A DNA stretch of 43,372 bases from Deltaproteobacteria bacterium (GTDB lineage: Bacteria > Bacillota > Desulfotomaculia > Desulfotomaculales > JAGUVT01). Below the pieces are notes generated by a model that saw only the letters and a program-made list of their open reading frames with translations, had not been told where the DNA came from and did no database searches. This document shows positions 7,848 to 16,836 of this stretch, piece after piece. Every line of letters starts with the position of its first letter. Positions within the stretch are counted from its first letter, which is position 1. Position numbers and translations under genes: made by a program. The stretch covers positions 1 to 43,372 of the forward strand of contig JAGUVT010000031.1 in assembly GCA_020062745.1 (NCBI GenBank), read 5' to 3'.

Positions 7848-8426
7848 ATGAAACTCGGTCTGAACATTGATCGAAAACGTTTTGCCCTGGTGGCCGGCTT
7901 GCAAATCGCTGTTTTGGCGGTGATAGTTGCTGTTTTTATGATCAACGGGGTGGCCCTGGCGGCCTTTCCCATTGCCGGTATCGGGGGCTTTGTAATTGAG
8001 GCGGATCAGATTATTGGAGAAGGCTTCACGCTCTACCCCATAGTAGGAGAAACATCGGAGCAGGGTAGTTCTTCGCAGGCGGCTGTGGACCTGGGTAAAG
8101 CCACTATTATCGGCCTGCGTCTTTCCAAGGAGTTGCCGGTGGCAGGCGGAACGGCAAAAGTCGTAATTACCAGTTCAGGCAATGTGGTAGGCAGCGGTGT
8201 GAAGTTAAGAGTAACGGGGATTACTGCCGATAACGCTTCCTTCGAAGGATTGGATGCCGAAGAACACTACGGTGACTACAGCGGAGACGGTAAGGTTGAC
8301 GCTTCTGACAAACTGGATTTAAAAGCTCCAAACGTGGTTTTGGAAAACGCTGCCATAAACGGACATGCCTTGTTTGCCACTGCTATCGTTATCCCGGGCA
8401 TGGGCCTGGATCTGCAATTTCATTAA
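7848..8426 (+). CDS. Exported DUF6230-like protein with calcium-loop motif
   Basis: A protein of 192 residues. ATG 7848 is chosen over ATG 7839 because AAGGAG (7833-7838) abuts the latter and sits 9 bases from the former. One hydrophobic segment (about residues 16-36) serves as leader or anchor and ends near VALAAFP. The mature part starts with GIGGFVIEADQIIGEGF and contains AAVDLGKATIIGL, a pattern I associate with the actinobacterial DUF6230 family. Near residue 145 the motif DYSGDGKVDASD has the spacing of a dockerin/EF-hand calcium loop. It is followed after 14 bp by a DUF6114-like membrane protein and then by a longer paralogue, as DUF6230/DUF6114 genes are paired in Streptomyces. Family assignment is from memory of sequence pattern and synteny; the biochemical role is unknown. 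Confidence 0.65.
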   Translation: MKLGLNIDRKRFALVAGLQIAVLAVIVAVFMINGVALAAFPIAGIGGFVIEADQIIGEGFTLYPIVGETSEQGSSSQAAVDLGKATIIGLRLSKELPVAGGTAKVVITSSGNVVGSGVKLRVTGITADNASFEGLDAEEHYGDYSGDGKVDASDKLDLKAPNVVLENAAINGHALFATAIVIPGMGLDLQFH

Positions 8427-8440
8427 AGGAGGCGTTTTAA

Positions 8441-8815
8441 GTGCTTAATAGTTCCAGACCGGTTGTAGCGGGAATTTTATCCTTGCTTTCCGGTATCTTT
8501 ATCCTTGGCGTGGGGCTGATGTTGATGTCCCTGTCGTTTATGCCCGGCAGTTTAAGCTACCTGGGGCTGCTTGAAGGAATGGTTATGTGCACCCTGGCGT
8601 TGCTGCTGCTGGCCTATCCTCAGTTTTCCGGTATCTTAGGAGCATTTATCATCGTGCTGGCGATTTTCTCCATTATCGGTACTTTGGGTGGGCTTGTGCT
8701 CGGTACCATTTTCGGCATGGCGGGCGGTACCCTGGCGGTGGCCTGGAAGGGGCCGGTTACTGAGGAAAGTATGGTTTTGTCTTCTGATGAAGATCAATCG
8801 GTTTTAGAAGCTTAA
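8441..8815 (+). CDS. DUF6114-like four-helix membrane protein
   Basis: A 124-residue integral membrane protein with four hydrophobic helices (about residues 8-32, 38-58, 60-80 and 82-105) and a short acidic cytoplasmic tail (EESMVLSSDEDQ). GTG 8441 follows AAAGGAGG by 9 bases. The opening RPVVAGILSLLSGIFILGVG, the central GLLEGMVMCTLALLLL and the ending GTIFGMAGGTLAVAWK fit the DUF6114 pattern, in which an Arg-Pro start and a final Gly-Gly-x-Leu-Ala-x-Ala-Trp-Lys/Arg are characteristic. It sits between two DUF6230-like genes with spacing of 14 and 15 bp, so it is probably cotranscribed and may be the membrane partner for their export or anchoring. No enzymatic motif seen. Confidence 0.7.
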   Translation: MLNSSRPVVAGILSLLSGIFILGVGLMLMSLSFMPGSLSYLGLLEGMVMCTLALLLLAYPQFSGILGAFIIVLAIFSIIGTLGGLVLGTIFGMAGGTLAVAWKGPVTEESMVLSSDEDQSVLEA

Positions 8816-8830
8816 GGGAGGTGACCGGTT

Positions 8831-9976
8831 ATTTGCCAGATTAATTTTTGGCGGCGCTGCCGGGTGTGGATTCTTGCCCCGGTGTTTTTGGCAATGGCTC
8901 TGGTTTTTTCTGTCCGTCCGGCCATGGCCCAACAGGTTGCCGGTGCCAGGTATTTCCCTGCTGAGCCGGAGGTAGGCGGTTTTGTAATGGAAGTTAAGGG
9001 GTTTAAAGGAAAAGGACTGGATGTAAGGAAAATTGCTGGCTTGACATCTGAACGAAAGCAGGAACCTCAGGCCTATGTCGGCTTGGATAGGGTTGATATT
9101 GAAGGTCTGGTTTTTTATAAAAACCTTACTTTAGCTGATGGACGGAAAATGAATATTTGTATTAAAACACAGAACCCTACAGATGTGGTAATAGTCCGGA
9201 AAGGAAAGTACGAGCGGGATTTTCAGACTCATATATCCGAGCTTTATGGTAAAAAACTGGTAGCCGGAATTCTGGACCAGGTGCCGGTTACGTTAAATGA
9301 TTACTGGAACACCAAACCGGAAGATGACCTGCTTTTTCTGGCCGGCAGCAAGGTAAGGCCTTCGTTTGAAGGCACCATTGTAAAGATGAATGCTCACTCT
9401 TTGAAGCTTAGTAAGATTAGTATTCCCAATCTTAACCTGACGATAGAATCCGGACACCGGATTGCCGATAGTTTTGGCTCGCCTGATAGCAAAACTAAAA
9501 TGTCTGATAGCCTGGGGTTGTCCGATGGCCTGGATAAAAAAGTTGAAGCGCTCACCGGTATTACCGGCGGTCTGGTTGACTGGTTGGGTAAAACGGTGGT
9601 TGGCTCCGATTTTGGAGAAGTTTTGGGTAACCCTACTGGCGATTTAAGCAAAAAAGCTGGTCCCATTCTTACTCCTGCCGGTGATTTAGTCGGTGATTTA
9701 AGTGGAACAATTGGCAACCTTACAGGTGAAACAGGCGATATTGTCGGCAATGTTGTTAATGATCTGGGCAGTGCTGTGAGTAACCTTGGGGTGTTGCCCG
9801 ATAGTGTGGTAGGAATAGTCTATGACCGTGATTTGCCTGACGGCCAGAGCTCTGATCAAAGCGGAACTGTCGGCAACTTGATCAGTGATGTCGGTGGAAC
9901 TGTTGGGAATGTGGTTGGCAGCTTGGGCAAAACAATTGGCGGCCTTCTTTCGGGCATTGGAAAGAATAATGAGTAA
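8831..9976 (+). CDS. Exported DUF6230-like protein with glycine-zipper tail, probable ATT start
   Basis: About 381 residues if started at ATT 8831. This codon lies 6 bases after a near-perfect GGAGGTGA (8817-8824), and only from here does the leader gain a proper n-region (MCQINFWRRCR) before the hydrophobic core VWILAPVFLAMALVF and cleavage near AMAQQ. The first conventional start, GTG 8864, would remove the charged n-region and leave the ribosome site 39 bases away. The N-terminal domain parallels the 7848 gene: VGGFVMEVKGFKGKGL, AYVGLDRVDIEGLVF. The last ~150 residues are glycine-zipper-like repeats (GDLVGDLSGTIGNLTGETGD and others), as in the 6889 gene. It therefore links the DUF6230-like and glycine-repeat families. 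Function unknown. Confidence 0.72.
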   Translation: MCQINFWRRCRVWILAPVFLAMALVFSVRPAMAQQVAGARYFPAEPEVGGFVMEVKGFKGKGLDVRKIAGLTSERKQEPQAYVGLDRVDIEGLVFYKNLTLADGRKMNICIKTQNPTDVVIVRKGKYERDFQTHISELYGKKLVAGILDQVPVTLNDYWNTKPEDDLLFLAGSKVRPSFEGTIVKMNAHSLKLSKISIPNLNLTIESGHRIADSFGSPDSKTKMSDSLGLSDGLDKKVEALTGITGGLVDWLGKTVVGSDFGEVLGNPTGDLSKKAGPILTPAGDLVGDLSGTIGNLTGETGDIVGNVVNDLGSAVSNLGVLPDSVVGIVYDRDLPDGQSSDQSGTVGNLISDVGGTVGNVVGSLGKTIGGLLSGIGKNNE

Positions 9977-10007
9977 TGATAGTACTTTATGACAGGAGGA
10001 GGTTTAA

Positions 10008-11031
10008 ATGGAACTTACCGAACTAAGAAAGAAACTTTTTGATAATGGGACAATATATGCTTTAAAAACAGGGCGTGGGCTGGTAATTGAAACTGCTGAT
10101 ATGTTTTTACCTGCTAAAAGTGAAAAACCGGTTAAAATAAAAGGAAGTAATTTAAAAAAAGGATGCTGGGTAATTGGTATCAGTGTTATGTCCGGCTGTC
10201 CGGTTGGGTGCTGTTTTTGTGATACTGCCGGACGTTACTACGGTAGCCTGACCGCGCAGGAGATGATCGGGCAGGTTGATTTTATATTAAATAAAAAACC
10301 TGATGTTGACCCCAGTTCACTGGATGAATTCAGGATTTCGTTTGCTCAGATGGGGGAACCTTTTTACAATCTTGGTAATATCCATAAGGCCATGATCCGG
10401 TTGCAGGAAAGGTTTCCACATGCTGTTTTTGTTTTGAATACTGTTGGTGTTAAGCTGCCGCAAGCGGTGGATGACCTGCTTCAGTTGGGTAAAGAAGTAT
10501 ATAACATTCAACTTCAGTTCTCTTTACATACTACCAGTGAAGTTTATCGCAATGAGCTTTTAGGACCTGTGAAAAAACTTAGCTTTAAAGAGATCGCATC
10601 TGTTGTTGATGGTTGGCGGGTTTTACCAAATAACTGGAAAAGAAAAGTAGATTTGTATTTTATGATGACAGAAGGCATATTTTTTGACGTTGATTTTGTG
10701 ACCAGGATATTTAATCCAAAGGATGTACAGATAAGACTCAATCTGTCTGATGACCGGCTTGCACGGCAGGGCAGAATGGCTGGTACTACCTGTTAAAATG
10801 CTTGAGGAGGCAACAAGAAAAATGCAAATAACTGCCAAGCTTATGAATTCACTGGAAGACAAGGGCTACGATTACAGTCTTATTGTGGCAATAACAAAAA
10901 AGTACCTGCGTGTAGCAAGCTTCCTGCAGGCAAAAGAATTTGATTGTGATTTTGTTATTGCCGATAAGGGTTGTGCTGACATAACTTGTGGGAAACTGGC
11001 CGCCATTATTACGGAAATTGCTATAATTTAA
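10008..11031 (+). pseudogene. RlmN-like radical SAM protein, frameshifted near the C-terminus
   Basis: ATG 10008 follows AGGAGGAGG. Residues 1-255 resemble the RlmN/Cfr branch of radical SAM enzymes: the cluster motif CPVGCCFC (CX3CX2C), ISFAQMGEPFYN (the GEP motif), and QLQFSLHTT. The frame ends in an unrelated stretch at 10796. In the +1 frame, open from 10735 to 11031, the continuation reads LEEATRKMQITAKLMNSLED and closes with GCADITCGKLAAI, placing a cysteine where RlmN carries its methylated C-terminal Cys (GDDI-AACGQL). The shift is located at about 10765-10796 and the repaired product would be about 340 residues, normal for RlmN. An authentic frameshift or a sequencing error cannot be distinguished. 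The stop overlaps the end of the convergent acyl-CoA synthetase gene by four bases. It may be a paralogue rather than the housekeeping rlmN. Confidence 0.6.
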
Positions 11032-13190
11032 GCAGTATTTTCATTTTCCAAAACCAGCAAGGCATCAGCAGCACAAGCGCCCTCCCCTTCTGCAAACACC
11101 ATCAGCGGGTTTATGTCCAGTTCGGATATTTGCGGAAAATCCGCTGCCAGTCGGGCCACTTTAAGGATAATGTCCACAATGGCCTTTTTGTCGGCAGCGG
11201 GTTTTCCCCGGACTCCTTCCAACAGGCTGCGTCCTTTTATTTCGTTGATCATTTCCCAGGCGTCTGCTTCATCGAAAGGCACCACCCGCAGGGCAATGTC
11301 CTTGAGGGCTTCTACAAAAATGCCGCCTAAGCCAAAGATCACAGTGGAACCGAATACCGGGTCTTTTCCGATGCCGACAATGACCTCCGTGCCTTCTTTG
11401 AGCATTTCCTGCACCAGCACACCGTTCAAACGCGCCTGCGGATTGTAACGCCGGGCGCCGGCCATCACTTCCTGGAAGGCCTGGCGTACCTCCTCGGAGG
11501 TGGTTAAATTTAATTTTATTCCGTCGGCTTCGGTTTTATGGAGTACATCCGGGGAATCGATTTTTACCGCTACCGGGTAACCGATTTGCCCGGCTATCGT
11601 TACAGCTTCATCGGCTGTGGCAGCCCTTTCTTCGCGGGTGACGGGTATCCCGTAAGCGGCCAGTATTTTTTTAGTCTGCCATTCCGAAAGCCTGTCCCCG
11701 GGTTCTAGGGAAGACAATATTTTTTCCACCTCATGCTTTGCCGGTGAAGGGGAAGCGGTTTTAACAGGCTTGAAAGAACCGGCCTTGCTGACGTAGCCGG
11801 CAACATGATTTACGGCCCGTGCGGCTGAATCCACACCCATTATGGTTGGAACCCGGTGCTTGTGCAGGTAATGAATATGTTTAAAAACATATTCATTTGA
11901 ACCGAGAATTACCGCTATGACCGGTTTTACGGTAGAATTGGCGATTTGAATTAATTGTTTCTGGATCGGCCCTTCCAATTCTTTTGTAGCCCAGTAGGAG
12001 ACAAGCACTACATCCACGCCGGGGTCAGCCACGACAATTTCAGCGCATTTTTGGAAGAGATTGGGTTGGACTATATCCATGCCGGTGAAATCGATGGGGT
12101 TGCTGATATTGGCAAAAGATGGCAATAACCGGGCCAACCCGGCGCGGGTTTCTTCGCTCAATGAAGCTATTTCCAAACCGGCTTCCACACATTTATCCAC
12201 CATTACCACGCCGTGCCCGCCTGAGGAGGCAAAGATGGCCGCTCTTTTCCCCTGCGGCAAATTTCCGGCTTCGAGAATAGCCATTACGGCAATCATTTCC
12301 GCGATGCTTTCAGCCCGGATAATTCCTTTTTGCCGGAAGAAAGAGGTATATACCAGGTCGGAACCGGCCAGGGCGCCGGTGTGGGACACGGCGGCCCGGG
12401 CGGATGCCTGATGCCGGCCGGTTTTGTATATCACCACCGGTTTTTTTGCTTCCAGCGCCATGTCTGCAGCCAGGGCCAGCTTTTTGCCGTCTCTGGCTCC
12501 TTCCATGTAGCCGCCGATAACTTTGGTACAGCGGTCGCCGGTCAGGTAGGCCAGAAAATCGGCGAAGTCGGCGTCGGCTTCGTTCCCTGTGCTGATGTAA
12601 TGAGAAAAGCTGATTCCCTGGTTTATGGCTGTGATGAAGGTACTGCATCCAAAACCGCCGCTTTGGGTGATAAAACCGGCGGATTTCGGCAGGTCCGGGG
12701 GGTTGCCGGGTAAAATACTGCCGAAAGTAAATATTGACTTCATGTTGTTGTGGAGGTTCATTATTCCCATGCAGTTTGGGCCGCATACTCTCGTGTCGGT
12801 TTGAGCGACGAGTTCTTTTATTTCTTTTTGCAGATTGACTCCTTCTTCTCCTGCTTCGGCAAAACCGGAAGTAAATATGATTACCCCTTTTACTCCCTTG
12901 GCGATACATTCCTTGAGGATGTTCATTACCTGCGGGGCCGTCACCGCAATAACGGCCATTTCAACTTTATCAGGAATTGCTGTCAGGTTTGGGTAACAGG
13001 GCAGGCCGCGTATTTCTTTTTGTTTTGGATTGACGGGATAAATCTTGCCTTTGAAGCCCTCTTCCTTCAGGTAGGCCAGGACAACTCCGCCTGGTTTGGT
13101 GATTTCTTTTGAGGCGCCGACAACGGCTACGGAACAGGGATCAAAAAGGTACTTTAACCCTTCGACTCTTTTTTTAAAATCAGTATTCAA
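11028..13190 (-). CDS. ADP-forming acyl-CoA synthetase (acetate--CoA ligase), fused alpha-beta
   Basis: A 720-residue NDP-forming acyl-CoA synthetase that interconverts acyl-CoA + ADP + Pi with acid + CoA + ATP, giving substrate-level phosphorylation in anaerobes. Domains in order: CoA-binding Rossmann (residues ~10-140, VAVVGASKE), succinyl-CoA-ligase-like domain (~165-300) with the phosphorylated histidine at His270 in AVSHTGALAGSD, a second ligase-like domain (~310-460), and a C-terminal ATP-grasp domain (~495-715: YPVAVKIDSPDVLHKT, GIGKDPVFGS, ELDINPLMV). TTG 13190 follows GGGGGAGGA; the ATG nearer that site stops after six codons in another frame. Substrate cannot be fixed; acetate, propionate or aryl acids are possible. 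No partner gene is adjacent, so it is likely monocistronic. Confidence 0.93.
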   Translation of the reverse strand: MNTDFKKRVEGLKYLFDPCSVAVVGASKEITKPGGVVLAYLKEEGFKGKIYPVNPKQKEIRGLPCYPNLTAIPDKVEMAVIAVTAPQVMNILKECIAKGVKGVIIFTSGFAEAGEEGVNLQKEIKELVAQTDTRVCGPNCMGIMNLHNNMKSIFTFGSILPGNPPDLPKSAGFITQSGGFGCSTFITAINQGISFSHYISTGNEADADFADFLAYLTGDRCTKVIGGYMEGARDGKKLALAADMALEAKKPVVIYKTGRHQASARAAVSHTGALAGSDLVYTSFFRQKGIIRAESIAEMIAVMAILEAGNLPQGKRAAIFASSGGHGVVMVDKCVEAGLEIASLSEETRAGLARLLPSFANISNPIDFTGMDIVQPNLFQKCAEIVVADPGVDVVLVSYWATKELEGPIQKQLIQIANSTVKPVIAVILGSNEYVFKHIHYLHKHRVPTIMGVDSAARAVNHVAGYVSKAGSFKPVKTASPSPAKHEVEKILSSLEPGDRLSEWQTKKILAAYGIPVTREERAATADEAVTIAGQIGYPVAVKIDSPDVLHKTEADGIKLNLTTSEEVRQAFQEVMAGARRYNPQARLNGVLVQEMLKEGTEVIVGIGKDPVFGSTVIFGLGGIFVEALKDIALRVVPFDEADAWEMINEIKGRSLLEGVRGKPAADKKAIVDIILKVARLAADFPQISELDINPLMVFAEGEGACAADALLVLENENTA

Positions 13191-14971
<1,781 letters not shown>

Positions 14972-15039
14972 GATGTTGTCGAACAACGAAAACCTTCTAA
15001 TGACTTGATAAGGGTACTTTTATACTGGATTTGGATTGG

Positions 15040-15066
15040 ACCCGGCAAAAAATTGCCGGGTTTCTC
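15040..15066 (+). terminator. Terminator downstream of guaB
   Basis: 8-bp stem ACCCGGCA/TGCCGGGT (15040-15047 with 15054-15061), 6-base A/T loop, then TTCTCCTT. Confidence 0.75.
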
Positions 15067-15205
15067 CTTATATGAAGGGCGTGCCTGGTGTAGAAGATTG
15101 TAGGAAATTTTTATCATATTAGTTAATTCTATGAAAGGAATATGCCCTGGTGAAGATGAATTAATATAAAACACAAAAAAACAAGCGAGGAAGGTGGTTG
15201 TCCCA

Positions 15206-16609
15206 GTGGATGGGAAGCTATATTCGTTAACTGATGTATTAAAGAAGACTCTTTTCTTCTTTGAATCTTTGTCGGTAGCTGAATTGACTCCTTATGTCCA
15301 CCGCATGATGCTTAAAGACTACACCCGGGAGCAGGTGGAAGAAAAGGTTAATCTTTGTCTCGATCAACATCCGTGCTTTTGCACCAGTGGTGACCAGTTG
15401 TGGCATTTAAACCTGGAGGGCGTGCGGGAAAATGACCAGTTTTATGCTCTTCTCCTCAAACGGGGGCAACCTCTAAATTTACGGGAATTATTAAAGAACG
15501 GTAAAGATAAGAAAAAGAAATTTAAAGATTTAATTACGGAAGAAGCCGGCCTTATTTCGGATGGACGTTTTATCCAGTTGGATAACGGTTATTGGGGCCT
15601 GACTGAGTGGGAGGTTGAAACCGGCCATTATTCTTCGAAACATCTTGTAATTAAAGCATTAAAAACCCACCCGGGCGGGCTTTCTTTGCAGCAGCTTTTT
15701 AACGTAGTGAATGCCTGGCGTACAACAACGATGCAGACAATAGAAGAGATTTTAAATAAATTTCCATACTTCGAGCAAATGGGTGACGGTATTTGGACCT
15801 ATAACCCGGTAGCACAGGTGGTATACGAGGAGCTTTTGAAGAGGTTTCTTACTATAATTAATAAGCAAAAATTGCGCCGGCATAGTGAACGGCTGCTTTG
15901 GAACAACAAAATTGCGTTTTTGCGAAGGCAATTGCAAGAAGTCATCGGCGCTCACAGGGAAGCTGCTGCGGCCCTGGCTGAGAGGATAGAATTGACCGGC
16001 CAGCATGAACAGTTAAAGACTCAAATGGCCGAGAAGGACCTTTTACTTTCTTTGCGTAAGAAAGAAATTATGCGTTACCGGGAGCACCTGGTCAGGCTGG
16101 AGAACAAGGCGAACAGTATTTTGCATCAGTGCCGGCTTTGGGTAAAACGGGCCAGGGAGGAAGAAGAGGTAAATGCCAGGTTGCGGGAGATACTTAACCA
16201 GAACCGGGACGATATGGAAGGCATTTTTGTGAAGATGCAGCAGTATAAAGAAAGGGACAGGGAAAACAAGGCCAGGCTGGCCGAAATAAAAGAGCGCCAC
16301 AGCATCAGGGTAGCTGAACTGCAGACTGAGATTGTTGAGTTAAAACAGAGAATGGAAAGAGAAATAGAAAAAGCTTCTTTGGTGGAACGACGCTTACGGG
16401 AGGAAATAAATGCGCTCAGCAATGACCTTAAAAAATCTTTAAGTGCTGCAGAAGAGTATCACCGGTCCCTTCGTTTTGCCCAGCAGGAACTGGCTGCCGT
16501 TCGGGAAGATTATCAGCGGTTGTCCCGCCGGGTAAATCACCCGCTGGTCAGGTTGGCCGTCAGGGTTTGTTCTTTTTTTAACCGTGACGGCAGACATCAG
16601 TTGCTTTAA
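15206..16609 (+). CDS. Coiled-coil protein with N-terminal winged-helix-like repeats, unknown function
   Basis: A cytoplasmic protein of about 467 residues that I do not recognise. GTG 15206 is preferred (AGGAAGGTGG about 10 bases upstream); GTG 15194 lies inside that site. Residues 1-200 contain three similar small segments, each ending in a Trp-centred strand (QLWHLNLEG, NGYWGLTEWE, DGIWTYNPV) and preceded by a helix, which resembles HARE/RpoE-type winged-helix repeats. Residues ~215-445 are an almost continuous coiled coil rich in Glu, Arg, Lys and Gln (for example KERDRENKARLAEIKERHSI). The C-terminal 25 residues are basic. There is no signal peptide or membrane helix. It lies between guaB and the glycyl radical enzyme and is 227 bp upstream of the latter. 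A DNA-binding or structural role is plausible but not shown. Confidence 0.75.
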   Translation: MDGKLYSLTDVLKKTLFFFESLSVAELTPYVHRMMLKDYTREQVEEKVNLCLDQHPCFCTSGDQLWHLNLEGVRENDQFYALLLKRGQPLNLRELLKNGKDKKKKFKDLITEEAGLISDGRFIQLDNGYWGLTEWEVETGHYSSKHLVIKALKTHPGGLSLQQLFNVVNAWRTTTMQTIEEILNKFPYFEQMGDGIWTYNPVAQVVYEELLKRFLTIINKQKLRRHSERLLWNNKIAFLRRQLQEVIGAHREAAAALAERIELTGQHEQLKTQMAEKDLLLSLRKKEIMRYREHLVRLENKANSILHQCRLWVKRAREEEEVNARLREILNQNRDDMEGIFVKMQQYKERDRENKARLAEIKERHSIRVAELQTEIVELKQRMEREIEKASLVERRLREEINALSNDLKKSLSAAEEYHRSLRFAQQELAAVREDYQRLSRRVNHPLVRLAVRVCSFFNRDGRHQLL

Positions 16610-16836
16610 AATTTATTAAAATATTATGAATGATCACGGAGTCCAGGGTACAGAGAGAAATATACTGTATACTTTGAATTTTTTAAATGTTATGTATTGA
16701 AAAAAACCGGTCTTTATTAGATCAGAGTGGTGTTTCTTGCCTGTCCCAAATTCTACCGGTCGTTTGTGGGGGGTGGTAGGAAAGCAGAGGTTTTAGGGGC
16801 CTGCATATGCTGAAAAAAATATTTTAGGAGGTAAAA

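Noticed and set aside
12310-12909. 199-codon frame within the acyl-CoA synthetase
   Set aside because: Same-strand alternative frame rich in Arg/Gly/Pro inside a conserved enzyme; no start signal or family.
16730-16760. Possible sigma-54 promoter before the glycyl radical enzyme
   Set aside because: A GG...GC pair is present but separated by 8 instead of 10 bases, so it does not fit the -24/-12 spacing.
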